A stretch of 64,000 nucleotides of DNA from Streptomyces longispororuber (GCF_014656095.1 NZ_BNBT01000011.1:41468-105467), one strand, 5' to 3'. Shown: positions 1-9,008, counted from the first letter of the stretch. A program made the numbers and translations. Notes: generated by a model from the letters alone, not told the origin.

Positions 1-767
1 AGAAGCGCGCCCGCCGCCGCAAATGGCTGCTGATCGGCGGGGGCGCCCTCGCCACCGCCGGCATCGCCGCGGCCGTGGCCCTCGCGGTCGTCTCCGCCAA
101 CGGCGACGACGCCTCCGCCGCGAACAAGCCCGCCGGCGAGCTGCCCTCGTCCCCGGAGATCCCCGGCGCCTCCACGGCCCCCGCGCCGTCCTTCGAGGCG
201 ACCACTCCCCCGCCCCCGCCGGACCCGAAGGACTACATCTCCAGCGAGAAGAAGGACAAGGCCCCGCTCGCCGCGGCCACCTTCTTCCCGGGCACGAAGC
301 TGACCTCCGGCGACCACGTGTACAAGAAGGGCGACACCGACGACACCAAGCGCTGCGCCTCGGTCGCGCAGCCGGTCCTCGGCCGCGTCCTCACCGCGAA
401 CGACTGCACCAAGCTGATGCGCGCCACCTACGCCCGCGACGGCATCGCGGTCACCGTCGGCGTGGCCGTCTTCGACACCGAGGCCCAGGCCGCCCGAGCC
501 AAGCGCCAGGCCGACGAGGGCCTGGTCACGTCCCTGCCCGGCAAGGGCGTCGGCACCTTCTGCCGCACCGCCGTCTGCCGCGGCACGTACAACGCGTACG
601 GCCGGTACGCGTACTTCACCACCACCGGCTTCCTCAACGGCAAGGACGTGACGACGAAGGACCGCGAGGCCTACGCCGTCGGCGACGACCTGGCGCGCTT
701 CGCCTTCCACCAGATCGACCGCCGCGGCCGGGCCCAGGCGTCCGCCGCGGCGAACAACCCGGAGTAA
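1..767 (+). CDS. Membrane-anchored hypothetical protein, 5' end outside window
   Basis: The reading frame is open from base 3 to the TAA at 765-767, so the true start lies left of the window. The visible part begins with a basic stretch (KRARRRK) followed by one hydrophobic segment of about 25 residues rich in Ala, Gly and Val. After this comes a Pro/Ala/Ser-rich linker and an extracytoplasmic domain of about 170 residues with four cysteines (near CASVAQ, NDCTK, TFCRTAVC) that could form disulfides. This looks like a type II single-pass membrane protein with a secreted domain. I do not recognise a named family. A later ATG at 75 falls inside the membrane segment and would destroy the anchor, so it is not the start. 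The gene converges on truA. Confidence 0.8.
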   Translation, partial: KRARRRKWLLIGGGALATAGIAAAVALAVVSANGDDASAANKPAGELPSSPEIPGASTAPAPSFEATTPPPPPDPKDYISSEKKDKAPLAAATFFPGTKLTSGDHVYKKGDTDDTKRCASVAQPVLGRVLTANDCTKLMRATYARDGIAVTVGVAVFDTEAQAARAKRQADEGLVTSLPGKGVGTFCRTAVCRGTYNAYGRYAYFTTTGFLNGKDVTTKDREAYAVGDDLARFAFHQIDRRGRAQASAAANNPE

Positions 768-884
768 CAACCCGGAGTAGAACGAACGCTCTACCCAGAG
801 CGCGACATCATCCCGGTCAGCACCGTCCCGCCCGCACCATCCCGGTCAGCACCACCGCGCCCAGCACCATCGCGGGTCAGCACC
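754..884. repeat. Short tandem duplications in the convergent intergenic region
   Basis: A 13-base unit (ACAACCCGGAGTA) occurs twice head to tail at 754-766 and 767-779, duplicating the end of the upstream gene with its stop codon. Further on, the motif ATCCCGGTCAGCACC occurs exactly at 810-824 and 839-853 and in a degenerate form at 869-884. The rest of the gap before truA holds no gene. Confidence 0.7.
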
Positions 885-891
885 ACCCCGC

Positions 892-1746
892 TCAGCAGCA
901 TCCCGCCGCCGGAAGCGTCCGCTTGTTCCGCGCCTCCGCGCTGCGCGCCGCCAGCAGCTCGTCGGCCGGGTAGCCGACCTCCTCCAGCGTGAGCCCGTGC
1001 GGCCGCACCACGTGCACCGCCGAGTCGCGTACGCCCGCCGCGAGGACCTTGCCCGGCCAGTCCGGCGGCCGGTGCCCGTCGCCCACGAACAGCATGGCCC
1101 CCACCAGCGACCGCACCATGTTGTGGCAGAAGGCGTCCGCCCGCACGGTGGCTTCGAGGATCCCGTCCGGCCGCCGCTCCCAGCGCAGCTCCTGGAGCGT
1201 GCGGATGGTGGTCGCGCCCTCGCGCCGCTTGCAGTACGCGGCGAAGTCGTGCTCGCCGATCAGCGCCTGGGCGGCCTCGTTCATGGCGTCCATGTCGAGC
1301 GTCCAGTCGTGCCACAGCACGTGGCCGCGCAGCAGCGGGTCGACGCCCCCGGGGTTGTCGGTGACGCGGTACGCGTACCGCCGCCAGATCGCCGAGAACC
1401 GCGCGTTGAACCCGGCGGGCGCCTCGGCCACCCGCCAGATCCGCACGTCGTGCGGCAGCCGCCCGGCCAGCCGCCGCAGCAGCTTCTCCCGGTGCTCGGC
1501 CCACACGTCCTCGGGCAGGTCGACGTGGGCGACCTGCCCGCGCGCGTGCACCCCGGAGTCCGTACGCCCCGCCACCGTCAGCTCGTACGTCTCCCGCGAC
1601 CGCGTCACCGTGCGCAGCGCGTCCTCGATCTCCCCCTGGACGGTCCGCTGCCCCTCGCGCTGCCGCGCCCACCCGGAGAAGTCCCGGCCGTCGTACGACA
1701 GGTCCAACCGCACCCGGACGTGCCCGGGTTCCACTTCCTCACTCAC
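892..1746 (-). CDS. truA: tRNA pseudouridine(38-40) synthase TruA
   Basis: Converts uridines 38-40 in the tRNA anticodon stem to pseudouridine in the cytoplasm. The 284-residue product has the TruA hallmark [10 protein letters not shown] around residues 59-68, with the catalytic aspartate at about D63, and an N-terminal [11 protein letters not shown] segment typical of the family. Length is close to the usual 245-285 residues. It lies downstream of rplQ in the same orientation, as in many bacteria, but a strong hairpin with a short T-run at 1772-1804 separates the two, so truA probably depends on read-through or its own promoter. Confidence 0.96.
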   Translation of the reverse strand: MSEEVEPGHVRVRLDLSYDGRDFSGWARQREGQRTVQGEIEDALRTVTRSRETYELTVAGRTDSGVHARGQVAHVDLPEDVWAEHREKLLRRLAGRLPHDVRIWRVAEAPAGFNARFSAIWRRYAYRVTDNPGGVDPLLRGHVLWHDWTLDMDAMNEAAQALIGEHDFAAYCKRREGATTIRTLQELRWERRPDGILEATVRADAFCHNMVRSLVGAMLFVGDGHRPPDWPGKVLAAGVRDSAVHVVRPHGLTLEEVGYPADELLAARSAEARNKRTLPAAGCC

Positions 1747-1771
1747 ACCGCAATCCTCTCAGGCACACGAA

Positions 1772-1804
1772 AGCGGGCCCGCCCCGGCAGGGGGCGGGCC
1801 CGCT
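1772..1804 (-). terminator. Rho-independent terminator after rplQ
   Basis: A 14-bp perfect stem (1772-1785 with 1791-1804) and 5-base loop is followed on the minus strand by TTTCGT. It lies just downstream of the alpha operon and upstream of truA. Confidence 0.8.
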
Positions 1805-1805
1805 G

Positions 1806-1890
1806 CGCCCTGAAGGGGCGCGGGACCGCGTCGACATGCGGCTCCGCCGCGCGGGCGCGACCGGCCACGACGGGGCCGCAGCCGATGACG
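1806..1890. repeat. Dispersed Streptomyces-type intergenic repeat, long form
   Basis: Begins CCCTGAAGGGGCGCGGG, continues through a GCGGCTCCGCCGC hairpin and ends near CCGCAGCCGATGAC. From memory, near-identical elements occur in many Streptomyces intergenic regions. A shorter relative is at 2453-2517, on the other side of rplQ, and shares the GGGGCGCGGG start, the CCACGACG core and the CCGCAG end. Confidence 0.6.
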
Positions 1891-1910
1891 CGCGGTTCCC
1901 GGCAGAACGC

Positions 1911-2399
1911 TTACGCGTCCTTCGACTCCTCGGCGGCCTCTTCGCCCTTGGTCGTGTCGACCTTGGGCTCGGAAACCTCGGCGTCCTTGGCGGCGCGCTT
2001 CGTGGCCGCCTCGGCCTCACCGGTGGCCTGCTGGGCCACGGTCAGGGCCTCCACCAGCTCGATGACGGCCATGGGCGCGTTGTCGCCACGGCGGTTACCG
2101 ATCTTGGTGATACGGGTGTAGCCACCCGGGCGGTTCTCGTAGCGCGGGCCGATCTCGGTGAAGAGCGTGTGGACGACGCTCTTGTCCGTGATGACCTGGA
2201 GCACCTGACGGCGGTTGTGAAGGTCGCCCTTCTTCGCCTTGGTGACCAGGCGCTCGGCGAACGGGCGCAGGCGGCGGGCCTTCGCCTCGGTCGTCGTGAT
2301 GCGGCCGTGCTCGAAGAGATCCTTGGCGAGGTTCGCCAGCATCAGCTTCTCGTGCGCGGCGCTGCCGCCCAGACGGGCACCCTTGGTGGGCTTCGGCAT
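1911..2399 (-). CDS. rplQ: 50S ribosomal protein L17
   Basis: Large-subunit protein near the peptide exit tunnel. The product starts [20 protein letters not shown], the canonical L17 N-terminus, and has 162 residues. The C-terminal 40 or so residues form an Ala/Glu/Lys-rich tail ([19 protein letters not shown] and onward) absent from the roughly 127-residue E. coli protein but usual in actinomycetes. Last gene of the alpha operon, 134 bases after rpoA, with a repeat-derived hairpin in the gap. Confidence 0.97.
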   Translation of the reverse strand: MPKPTKGARLGGSAAHEKLMLANLAKDLFEHGRITTTEAKARRLRPFAERLVTKAKKGDLHNRRQVLQVITDKSVVHTLFTEIGPRYENRPGGYTRITKIGNRRGDNAPMAVIELVEALTVAQQATGEAEAATKRAAKDAEVSEPKVDTTKGEEAAEESKDA

Positions 2400-2452
2400 G
2401 GTGTTTCTCCTAGATGTCTGCCCCGGCCGTATCAGGTACCGGGGTCAGTGGA

Positions 2453-2517
2453 CCGCGCCCCGTCAGGGGCGCGGGGAACTGCGCGATCAACCACGACGAT
2501 CCCGCAGTCGGCGACAG
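2453..2517. repeat. Dispersed Streptomyces-type intergenic repeat, short form
   Basis: Starts with a 9-bp perfect hairpin (CCGCGCCCC, loop GTCA, GGGGCGCGG, 2453-2474), followed by GGAACTGCGCGATCAACC, an arrangement I recall as very common between Streptomyces genes. Here it sits between rpoA and rplQ inside the alpha operon, so the transcribed hairpin could also modulate rplQ expression. Confidence 0.6.
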
Positions 2518-2533
2518 ACCGTCGGCCCGAGCC

Positions 2534-3556
2534 TCAGTACTGCTCGGTCTCGACGAACCCGGCGTCCGCGTCGTCGTCCGCGCCGAAGGCGTCCGCGGCG
2601 GCGGTCGGGTCGAATCCGGGCGGGCTGTCCTTGAGGGCCAGGCCCATCCCGTTGAGCTTCATCTTGACCTCGTCGATGGACTTCGCACCGAAGTTGCGGA
2701 TGTCCAGGAGGTCGGCCTCGGAGCGGGCGACGAGCTCACCCACGGAGTGGATGCCCTCACGCTTGAGGCAGTTGTACGACCGAACGGTGAGCTCAAGCTC
2801 CTCGATCGGCAGCGCCAGGTCGGCGGCCAGGGCGGCGTCCGTCGGGGACGGGCCCATGTCGATGCCCTCGGCGTCGATGTTGAGCTCGCGGGCCAGACCG
2901 AACAGCTCGACCAGGGTCTTGCCGGCCGACGCCATGGCGTCGCGCGGACGCATGGCCTGCTTGGTCTCGACGTCGACGATCAGCTTGTCGAAGTCGGTGC
3001 GCTGCTCGACACGCGTCGCCTCGACCTTGTACGTGACCTTCAGCACCGGCGAGTAGATGGAGTCGACCGGGATACGGCCGATCTCCTGGCCCACCTGCTT
3101 GTTCTGCACGGCGGAGACGTAGCCGCGACCGCGCTCGACGGTCAGCTCCATCTCCAGCTTGCCCTTGCCGTTGAGCGTGGCGAGGACCAGGTCGGGGTTG
3201 TGCACCTCGACACCGGCCGGCGGGGCGATGTCCGCGGCGGTGACCAGGCCGGGGCCCTGCTTGCGCAGGTACATCACGACCGGCTCGTCGTGCTCCGAGG
3301 AGACGACGAGCTGCTTGATGTTGAGGATGAGGTCGGTGACGTCCTCCTTGACGCCCGGCACGGTGGTGAACTCGTGCAGGACACCGTCGATGCGGATGGA
3401 CGTGACCGCCGCACCCGGGATCGAGGAGAGGAGCGTACGACGCAGGGAGTTGCCGAGGGTGTAGCCGAAGCCCGGCTCCAGCGGCTCGATCACGAACCGG
3501 GACCGGAACTCGTCGACGACCTCTTCGGTCAACGAGGGACGCTGAGCGATCAGCAT
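2534..3556 (-). CDS. rpoA: DNA-directed RNA polymerase alpha subunit
   Basis: Alpha dimerises through its N-terminal domain to nucleate polymerase assembly; its C-terminal domain contacts UP elements and activators. The product starting MLIAQRPSL is 340 residues, the normal streptomycete length. The N-terminal domain covers roughly residues 1-230, with the typical [16 protein letters not shown] segment near 45. The C-terminal helix-hairpin-helix domain contains [18 protein letters not shown] chose the ATG at 3556 because GAAGGA lies at good spacing before it; an in-frame ATG six codons upstream (3574) has no such site. It lies between rpsK and rplQ, the normal alpha operon order. Confidence 0.98.
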   Translation of the reverse strand: MLIAQRPSLTEEVVDEFRSRFVIEPLEPGFGYTLGNSLRRTLLSSIPGAAVTSIRIDGVLHEFTTVPGVKEDVTDLILNIKQLVVSSEHDEPVVMYLRKQGPGLVTAADIAPPAGVEVHNPDLVLATLNGKGKLEMELTVERGRGYVSAVQNKQVGQEIGRIPVDSIYSPVLKVTYKVEATRVEQRTDFDKLIVDVETKQAMRPRDAMASAGKTLVELFGLARELNIDAEGIDMGPSPTDAALAADLALPIEELELTVRSYNCLKREGIHSVGELVARSEADLLDIRNFGAKSIDEVKMKLNGMGLALKDSPPGFDPTAAADAFGADDDADAGFVETEQY

Positions 3557-3615
3557 GGTGCTTCCTTCAGTCATGGGCGCCCGCTATTTGACGCCCTGCT
3601 GCAATGACAAGGGTA

Positions 3616-3651
3616 CGGGCGGTACGGCCCCCGAAGGGTACGTACCGCCCG
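3616..3651 (-). other. Intra-operon hairpin between rpsK and rpoA
   Basis: An 11-bp perfect inverted repeat, CGGGCGGTACG (3616-3626) and CGTACCGCCCG (3641-3651), lies about 50 bases downstream of rpsK and 60 bases upstream of rpoA. There is no T-run on the minus strand, so it may be an mRNA processing or stability element rather than a full terminator. Confidence 0.55.
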
Positions 3652-3702
3652 AATCCTCAAGGCAACCGCGCGAAGCGGCACCAGGTCAGACGTAGAACAA
3701 CG

Positions 3703-4107
3703 TCAGACGCGACGGCGCTTCGGCGGGCGGCAGCCGTTGTGCGGGGTCGGCGTGACGTCCTGGATCGAGCCGACCTCGAGGCCGGTGGCCTGGAGGGAGC
3801 GGATCGCGGTCTCGCGGCCGGAGCCCGGACCCTTCACGAAGACGTCCACCTTGCGCATGCCGTGCTCCTGCGCGCGGCGCGCGGCCGACTCGGCGGCCAT
3901 CTGCGCGGCGAACGGGGTCGACTTGCGCGAGCCCTTGAAGCCGACGTGGCCGGCGGAGGCCCACGAGATCACGTTGCCGGTCGGGTCCGTGATGGACACG
4001 ATCGTGTTGTTGAACGTGCTCTTGATGTGCGCGTGGCCGTGAGCGACGTTCTTCTTTTCCTTGCGGCGCACCTTCTTGGCAGCGCCCTGACGACCCTTGG
4101 GGGGCAT
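3703..4107 (-). CDS. rpsK: 30S ribosomal protein S11
   Basis: Platform protein of the small subunit, near the E site. The 134-residue product contains the conserved [19 protein letters not shown] segment and ends with the basic [10 protein letters not shown] tail typical of S11. It follows rpsM by 65 bases and precedes rpoA in the alpha operon. Confidence 0.98.
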   Translation of the reverse strand: MPPKGRQGAAKKVRRKEKKNVAHGHAHIKSTFNNTIVSITDPTGNVISWASAGHVGFKGSRKSTPFAAQMAAESAARRAQEHGMRKVDVFVKGPGSGRETAIRSLQATGLEVGSIQDVTPTPHNGCRPPKRRRV

Positions 4108-4172
4108 CTTTAACTCCTACGGGAGGTGGTCGGTCCTGCAGCGTCAGCTGTCGATAGACCGCTGAGCGAGGA

Positions 4173-4553
4173 CTACTTCTTGCCCGGCTTCTTCTTACCG
4201 GCGATGGCGCGACGCGGGCCCTTGCGGGTGCGAGCGTTGGTGCTGGTGCGCTGACCGCGGACGGGCAGGCCACGGCGGTGGCGCAGACCCTGGTAGCAGC
4301 CGATCTCGACCTTGCGGCGGATGTCGGCCTGGATCTCGCGACGGAGGTCACCCTCGGTCTTGATGTTCTGGTCCACGTACTCGCGGATCTTGACGAGGTC
4401 GTCCTCGGTCAGGTCGCGAACACGGGTGTTGCGGTCGACACCAGTGGCGTCCAGCGTCTGCTGGGACAGCGTCCGGCCGATGCCGAACACATAGGTGAGG
4501 GCGACCTCGATGCGCTTGTCGCGCGGGAGGTCAACACCTTCAACGCGTGCCAT
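4173..4553 (-). CDS. rpsM: 30S ribosomal protein S13
   Basis: Small-subunit head protein that contacts 16S rRNA, the P-site tRNA and the 50S subunit. The 126-residue product begins [20 protein letters not shown] and has the [16 protein letters not shown] motif and a lysine-rich C-terminus (AGKKKPGKK). A GGAGCC ribosome binding site precedes the ATG. The 219-base gap to rpmJ is unusually long for this operon and carries a GCGACAC-plus-hairpin element (see 4650-4682). Confidence 0.98.
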   Translation of the reverse strand: MARVEGVDLPRDKRIEVALTYVFGIGRTLSQQTLDATGVDRNTRVRDLTEDDLVKIREYVDQNIKTEGDLRREIQADIRRKVEIGCYQGLRHRRGLPVRGQRTSTNARTRKGPRRAIAGKKKPGKK

Positions 4554-4649
4554 TCATGGCTCCTGTGATTCTTCGGAGGTCTTCAGCAGCACCACTCCCA
4601 GCCGCCGTCCCCTTCGCCTGGACACATGTCCGGGGAAGGGTTGGTACGG

Positions 4650-4682
4650 ACTGGGTCCCCGGCCTCCGACCGGGGGTGTCGC
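4650..4682 (-). promoter_or_regulatory. Possible leader element upstream of rpsM
   Basis: On the minus strand GCGACACCCCCG (4682-4671) runs into a hairpin with arms CCCCGG and CCGGGG. The GCGACAC-N-CCCG string plus a following GC-rich hairpin resembles the shared rpsJ and rpsL leader elements (18407-18431, 23266-23290), but the arms differ. It may be a relative or a coincidence. Confidence 0.3.
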
Positions 4683-4772
4683 CCTCCATTACCTGATGGA
4701 CCTGAAGAGGGACGGGTCCTGCATATGTGCTGTTACGTGCGTCGCGCGAAATCTGCGAGTGCGATACGTGCG

Positions 4773-4886
4773 TCAGCCCTGGCGCTGCTTGTGGCGCGGG
4801 TTGTCGCAAATGATCATGACCCGGCCGTGACGGCGGATCACCCTGCACTTGTCGCAGATCTTCTTGACGCTCGGCTTGACCTTCAT
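4773..4886 (-). CDS. rpmJ: 50S ribosomal protein L36, zinc-binding form
   Basis: A 37-residue reading frame starting [14 protein letters not shown] and ending HKQRQG, with the zinc-ribbon pattern C11-x2-C14-x12-C27-x4-H32. L36 binds 23S rRNA near the L7/L12 stalk base. It lies between infA and rpsM, its usual position. The four-ligand form is the zinc-requiring version, which some actinomycetes replace under zinc starvation. Confidence 0.96.
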   Translation of the reverse strand: MKVKPSVKKICDKCRVIRRHGRVMIICDNPRHKQRQG

Positions 4887-4945
4887 GGGTGTGAGGTTCT
4901 CCGGGTCAGTGCCACCACCCCGCGGAGGCGGGATGCGGGCAAGAT

Positions 4946-5167
4946 CTACTTGTACCGGTAGACGATCCGGCCACGCGTCAGGTCGTACGGAGACAACTCC
5001 ACCACGACCCGGTCGTCAGGGAGGATGCGGATGTAGTGCATGCGCATCTTGCCGCTGATGTGTGCCAGGACCTGGTGGCCGTTCTGGAGCTCGACCTTGA
5101 ACATGGCGTTCGGAAGAGACTCGACGACAGTGCCCTCGATCTCGATGGCACCTTGCTTCTTGGCCAC
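4946..5167 (-). CDS. infA: Translation initiation factor IF-1
   Basis: A 73-residue OB-fold protein that occupies the A site of the 30S subunit during initiation. The sequence [20 protein letters not shown] at the start and [11 protein letters not shown] at the end is typical actinobacterial IF-1. I chose the GTG at 5167 because it gives the standard length with a GAAGGGCGAAGC stretch before it; the frame extends to 5221 but the extra 18 residues are not IF-1-like. First gene after a good promoter (5247-5276). Confidence 0.97.
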   Translation of the reverse strand: MAKKQGAIEIEGTVVESLPNAMFKVELQNGHQVLAHISGKMRMHYIRILPDDRVVVELSPYDLTRGRIVYRYK

Positions 5168-5246
5168 GCTTCGCCCTTCGAATCGACTACCTTGATCGAC
5201 TCTGCACGGAGACGCAGACATGCGAATGCACGAGAGCCGACGCGTC

Positions 5247-5276
5247 AGTCTACGTCAGTGCACCCGGAAAGACGAA
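5247..5276 (-). promoter_or_regulatory. Candidate promoter for infA-rpmJ-rpsM-rpsK-rpoA-rplQ
   Basis: On the minus strand TTCGTC (5276-5271) is separated by 18 bases from TAGACT (5252-5247), a good match to the -10 of the housekeeping sigma factor. A start near 5240 would give a leader of about 70 bases before infA. Confidence 0.5.
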
Positions 5277-5374
5277 TCGAGAGAGACTGCCCGCCCGGAA
5301 AGATCCTTAAGCCCGGTTCCGGACCGGATCCCGGATCCGCCCCCGACGCGCCCCTGCCCCGCCCCCGTCGGGGT

Positions 5375-6211
5375 CTAGCCCAGCGGGTCCGGCGCGGCCA
5401 CGACCCCGTACTCGGCCAGCTTCGCCTTGCCGCCGTCGGGGGCGGTGAGCACCAGCGGCCCCTGCTCGGTCAGGGCGACGGAGTGCTCCCAGTGCGAGGA
5501 CCAGGTCCCGTCGGTCGTGATGACGGTCCAGTCGTCCGACAGGACCTCCGTCTTCGGGGTGCCGAGGGACACCATCGGCTCGATGGCCAGGCAGAAGCCG
5601 GGCACCAGCTTCGGCCCGCGCCCGCGCCGTCGCTCGACGTAGTTCAGCAGGTGCGGGTCCATGTGCATCTCGGTGCCGATGCCGTGCCCGCCGTAGTCCT
5701 CGATGATCCCGTACTTGCCGCTCGCGGGCCGCGGCTGGCGGCGGATGTACGTCTCGATGGCGCGGGAGACGTCGACGAGGCGGTTGCCCTGCTTCATGGC
5801 CGCGATGCCGGCCCACATCGACTCCTCGGTGACCCGGGAGAGCTCGACCAGCTCCGGGGCGTGACCGCCGCCCACGAACGCCGTGAACGCCGCGTCCCCG
5901 TGCCAGCCGTCGACGATCGCGCCGGCGTCGATGGAGATGATGTCCCCGTCCTCCAGGACGACGTCGTCGCTCGGGATGCCGTGCACGACGACCTCGTTCT
6001 TCGAGGTGCAGATGGTGGCGGGGAAGCCGCCGTACCCGAGGAAGTTCGACTTGGCACCGTGCTCGGCGAGGACCTTGCGCGCCACGTCGTCCAGGTCCTT
6101 CGTGGTGGCGCCCGGCACGGCCGCCTCGCGCGTGGCCCGGTGGATGGCGGCGACGACAAGTCCCGCCGCTCGCATCTTGGCGATCTGCTCGGGAGTCTTG
6201 ATCTGCACCAT
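5375..6211 (-). CDS. map: Methionine aminopeptidase, type I
   Basis: Removes the initiator methionine from nascent proteins in the cytoplasm. The 278-residue product carries the five metal ligands of the family: two Asp in SIDAGAIVDGWHGDAAF, His in GGHGIGTEMH, Glu in CLAIEPM and Glu in SSHWEHS. It starts MVQIKTPEQIAKMRAAG and lacks the zinc-finger extension of eukaryotic type I enzymes. It lies downstream of secY-adk as in many Gram-positives, separated from adk by a hairpin. Confidence 0.97.
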   Translation of the reverse strand: MVQIKTPEQIAKMRAAGLVVAAIHRATREAAVPGATTKDLDDVARKVLAEHGAKSNFLGYGGFPATICTSKNEVVVHGIPSDDVVLEDGDIISIDAGAIVDGWHGDAAFTAFVGGGHAPELVELSRVTEESMWAGIAAMKQGNRLVDVSRAIETYIRRQPRPASGKYGIIEDYGGHGIGTEMHMDPHLLNYVERRRGRGPKLVPGFCLAIEPMVSLGTPKTEVLSDDWTVITTDGTWSSHWEHSVALTEQGPLVLTAPDGGKAKLAEYGVVAAPDPLG

Positions 6212-6306
6212 GTCCGGGCCTGAGCCTTTCTGAACCTACGAGTACGACGTGCGGGGCACCCTCAACGATACGGCCGCGCCGGGGCCCCACGCCCCCGCCC
6301 ACGGCT

Positions 6307-6340
6307 GGGCCGCGGCACCCCGTGCGGGGTACCGCGGCCC
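6307..6340 (-). terminator. Strong hairpin between adk and map
   Basis: GGGCCGCGG (6307-6315) pairs with CCGCGGCCC (6332-6340), and ACCCC pairs with GGGGT inside. There is no T-run, but it lies 14 bases after the adk stop and could act as a GC-rich streptomycete-type terminator or partial terminator. Confidence 0.5.
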
Positions 6341-6353
6341 AGTCACGCCGGTG

Positions 6354-7010
6354 TCAGGCGTTCTCGCCCGCGAGGGCGGTCATCGCGCGCTTGGTGACCT
6401 CGTCCACCTTGCCGAGGGCGGAGATCGTGACCACCAGGCCCTGGGCCTTGTAGTGGTCGATGATCGGCTCGGTCTCGCGGTGGTAGACGTCGAGCCGCTT
6501 GCGGACGGTCTCTTCCTTGTCGTCCTCGCGCTGGTACAGGTCGCCGCCGCAGACGTCGCAGACGCCTTCCCGGCGCGGCGCGCTGTACGTCACGTGGAAG
6601 ACGTGGGCGGAGTCGTTGCGGCAGATGCGGCGGCCCGCGATGCGCTTGACCACCTCGTCCTCGGGGACCTCCAGGTCGAGGACCGCGTCCAGCTTCTGGC
6701 CGTCCGCCTTCAGCGCCTCGTCGAGGGCCTCCGCCTGCGACACGTTGCGCGGGAAGCCGTCGAGCAGGAAGCCGTTCTCCGCGTCGGGCTGCGCCATGCG
6801 GTCCTTGGCCATGCCGATGGTCACCTCGTCCGGGACGAGGTTTCCGGCGTCCATGTAGGACTTCGCCAGCTTGCCGAGCTCCGTCTGCTGGCTGATGTTG
6901 GCCCGGAAGAGGTCGCCCGTGGAGATGTGCGGGATCGACAGGTTCTTGGCAAGGAAAGCGGCCTGCGTTCCCTTGCCGGCACCGGGCGGCCCGACGAGGA
7001 CGATTCGCAT
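6354..7010 (-). CDS. adk: Adenylate kinase
   Basis: Interconverts 2 ADP with ATP + AMP in the cytoplasm. The 218-residue product starts MRIVLVGPPGAGKGTQ with the P-loop at about residues 7-15, has the STGDLFR AMP-binding stretch and the DGFPRN motif. The lid domain has a CDVC pair and an upstream CRNDSAHVFH segment in place of the usual CxxC, so zinc binding, if any, uses a mixed Cys/His set. The ATG overlaps the secY stop by one base (TGATG), which implies translational coupling. Confidence 0.97.
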   Translation of the reverse strand: MRIVLVGPPGAGKGTQAAFLAKNLSIPHISTGDLFRANISQQTELGKLAKSYMDAGNLVPDEVTIGMAKDRMAQPDAENGFLLDGFPRNVSQAEALDEALKADGQKLDAVLDLEVPEDEVVKRIAGRRICRNDSAHVFHVTYSAPRREGVCDVCGGDLYQREDDKEETVRKRLDVYHRETEPIIDHYKAQGLVVTISALGKVDEVTKRAMTALAGENA

Positions 7011-8323
7011 CAGCGGAGGAACCCTTCGTAGTTGCGCTGCTGGAGCTGGCTCTCGATCTGCTTCACGGTCTCCAGGCCCACACCCACGATGATGAGGATG
7101 CTCGTCCCACCGAAGGGGAAGTTCTGGTTCGCGTTGAAGCCCACCAACGCCATCGTCGGCACAAGAGCGATCAGACCCAGATACAGCGAGCCCGGCCAAG
7201 TGATCCGGTTGAGTACGTAGCTCAGGTACTCAGCGGTCGGTCGGCCAGCCCGGATGCCCGGGATGAAGCCACCATACTTCTTCATGTTGTCCGCGACTTC
7301 CTCCGGGTTGAAGGAGATCGCCACGTAGAAGAAGGCGAAGAAGACGATGAGGACGAAGTAGGTGACGATGTAAATGGGGTGGTCACCCTTGGTCAGGTTC
7401 TGCTCGATCCACGTCTTCCACCCGGCGTTGCCACCGGCGAACTGGGCGACCAGGGCCGGGATGTAGAGCAGCGACGAGGCGAAGATCACAGGGATGATGC
7501 CCGCCTGGTTGACCTTCAGCGGGATGTACGTCGACGTACCCCCGTAGGACCGGCGGCCGATCATGCGCTTCGCGTACTGCACCGGGATGCGGCGCTGCGC
7601 CTGCTCGACGAAGACGACCAGGCCGACCATGAACAGGCCGACGAGGATGACGGTGCCGAACTCGATCCAGCCGCCCGCCAGGTCGCCCTGCTTCTTGATG
7701 CCCCACAGGGCGGCGGGGAAGGTCGCGGCGATCGAGATGAACATCAGGATCGACATGCCGTTGCCGATGCCGCGGTCGGTGATGAGCTCACCGAGCCACA
7801 TGACCGTGGCCGTACCGGCGGTCATCGTGATGACCATCGTGATGGTGACGAAGATCGACTGGTCCGGCACGATCTCCGAGGCCACCGGGCAGCCCTGGAA
7901 CAGGGTGCCGGTGCGGGCGGTGGCCACCAGGCCGGTGCCCTGCAGGATGGCGAGCGCGATCGTCAGGTAGCGCGTGTACTGCGTGATCTTCGCCGTGCCC
8001 GCCTGCCCCTCCTTCTTGAGGGCCTCCAGACGCGGGATCACCACGGTCAGGAGCTGCAGGATGATGCTCGCCGTGATGTACGGCATGATGCCGAGCGCGA
8101 AGATCGTGATCTGAAGGAGCGCGCCACCGCTGAACATGTTGACGAGACCGAACAGGCCCTGGTTGGCGTTGGCCGCGTCGATGCACGTCTGGACGTTCTT
8201 GTAGTCGATGCCCGGGATCGGGACATGCGTCCCGAGCCGGTAGATCACAATGATGCCGAGCGTGAAGAGCAGCTTCTTGCGCAGGTCGGGCGTCTTGAAC
8301 GCCCGGGCGAACGCGGTGAGCAC
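7010..8323 (-). CDS. secY: Preprotein translocase subunit SecY
   Basis: Core channel of the Sec export machinery in the cytoplasmic membrane, with SecE (encoded at 39277-39564). The 437-residue protein shows about ten membrane segments, the plug-region sequence MFSGGALLQITIFALGIMPY and the cytoplasmic loop LEALKKEGQAG. It starts MLTAFARAFKTPDLRKK. It is separated from rplO by 227 bases with a strong terminator, so secY-adk form their own unit. Confidence 0.98.
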   Translation of the reverse strand: MLTAFARAFKTPDLRKKLLFTLGIIVIYRLGTHVPIPGIDYKNVQTCIDAANANQGLFGLVNMFSGGALLQITIFALGIMPYITASIILQLLTVVIPRLEALKKEGQAGTAKITQYTRYLTIALAILQGTGLVATARTGTLFQGCPVASEIVPDQSIFVTITMVITMTAGTATVMWLGELITDRGIGNGMSILMFISIAATFPAALWGIKKQGDLAGGWIEFGTVILVGLFMVGLVVFVEQAQRRIPVQYAKRMIGRRSYGGTSTYIPLKVNQAGIIPVIFASSLLYIPALVAQFAGGNAGWKTWIEQNLTKGDHPIYIVTYFVLIVFFAFFYVAISFNPEEVADNMKKYGGFIPGIRAGRPTAEYLSYVLNRITWPGSLYLGLIALVPTMALVGFNANQNFPFGGTSILIIVGVGLETVKQIESQLQQRNYEGFLR

Positions 8324-8481
8324 GGTGCCTCCTGCGACCCCCGCGCTACTGCGTCAGAGGTGACGGTGGTGTGTCCGACGGATAACTACGTAAAACCGCC
8401 CGGCCGGTCGCGAGACAGACCGCGCGGAAAGTAACAGTGCACGCCACCTTACCGGCGACCGTGCCCCCCTTGGAACGACCA

Positions 8482-8515
8482 ACCGGGGATGCCCCATTTG
8501 TGGGGCATCCCCGGT
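8482..8515 (-). terminator. Terminator after rplO (end of the S10/spc gene run)
   Basis: A 15-bp perfect stem (8482-8496 with 8501-8515) and a 4-base loop TTTG, 36 bases after the rplO stop. The remaining 160 bases to secY should contain the secY promoter, but I see no convincing -35/-10 pair. Confidence 0.8.
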
Positions 8516-8550
8516 CGGGATCGCTCATGTCATCGAGACGCCTGAGTGAC

Positions 8551-9006
8551 TCAGACGAGCTCGGTGACGGTACCGCCGGCGGCGGTGATCTTCTCCTTGG
8601 CGGAGCCGGAGACGGCGTCGACCGTCACCTGCAGCGCCACGGAGATCTCGCCCTGGCCGAGGACCTTGACAAGGCTGTTCTTGCGAACGGCGCCCTTGGC
8701 GACCAGGTCGGCCACCGTGACCTCGCCACCCTCGGGGTAGAGGGAGGCGAGCTTGTCCAGGTTGACGACCTGGTACTCGGTCTTGAACGGGTTCTTGAAG
8801 CCCTTCAGCTTCGGAAGGCGCATGTGGAGGGGCATCTGGCCACCCTCGAAGCGCTCCGGAACCTGGTAACGAGCCTTCGTACCCTTGGTACCACGACCGG
8901 CCGTCTTACCCTTCGACGCCTCACCACGACCCACACGGGTCTTGGCGGTCTTGGCGCCCGGGGCGGGACGGAGGTTGTGGATCTTGAGCGGGTTCTGCTC
9001 CGCCAT
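8551..9006 (-). CDS. rplO: 50S ribosomal protein L15
   Basis: Early-assembling 23S rRNA-binding protein. The 151-residue product has the glycine-rich basic N-terminal extension ([19 protein letters not shown]) and the conserved FEGGQMPL segment. It follows rpmD after two bases and is the last gene of the spc operon. Confidence 0.98.
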   Translation of the reverse strand: MAEQNPLKIHNLRPAPGAKTAKTRVGRGEASKGKTAGRGTKGTKARYQVPERFEGGQMPLHMRLPKLKGFKNPFKTEYQVVNLDKLASLYPEGGEVTVADLVAKGAVRKNSLVKVLGQGEISVALQVTVDAVSGSAKEKITAAGGTVTELV

Positions 9007-9008
9007 GA

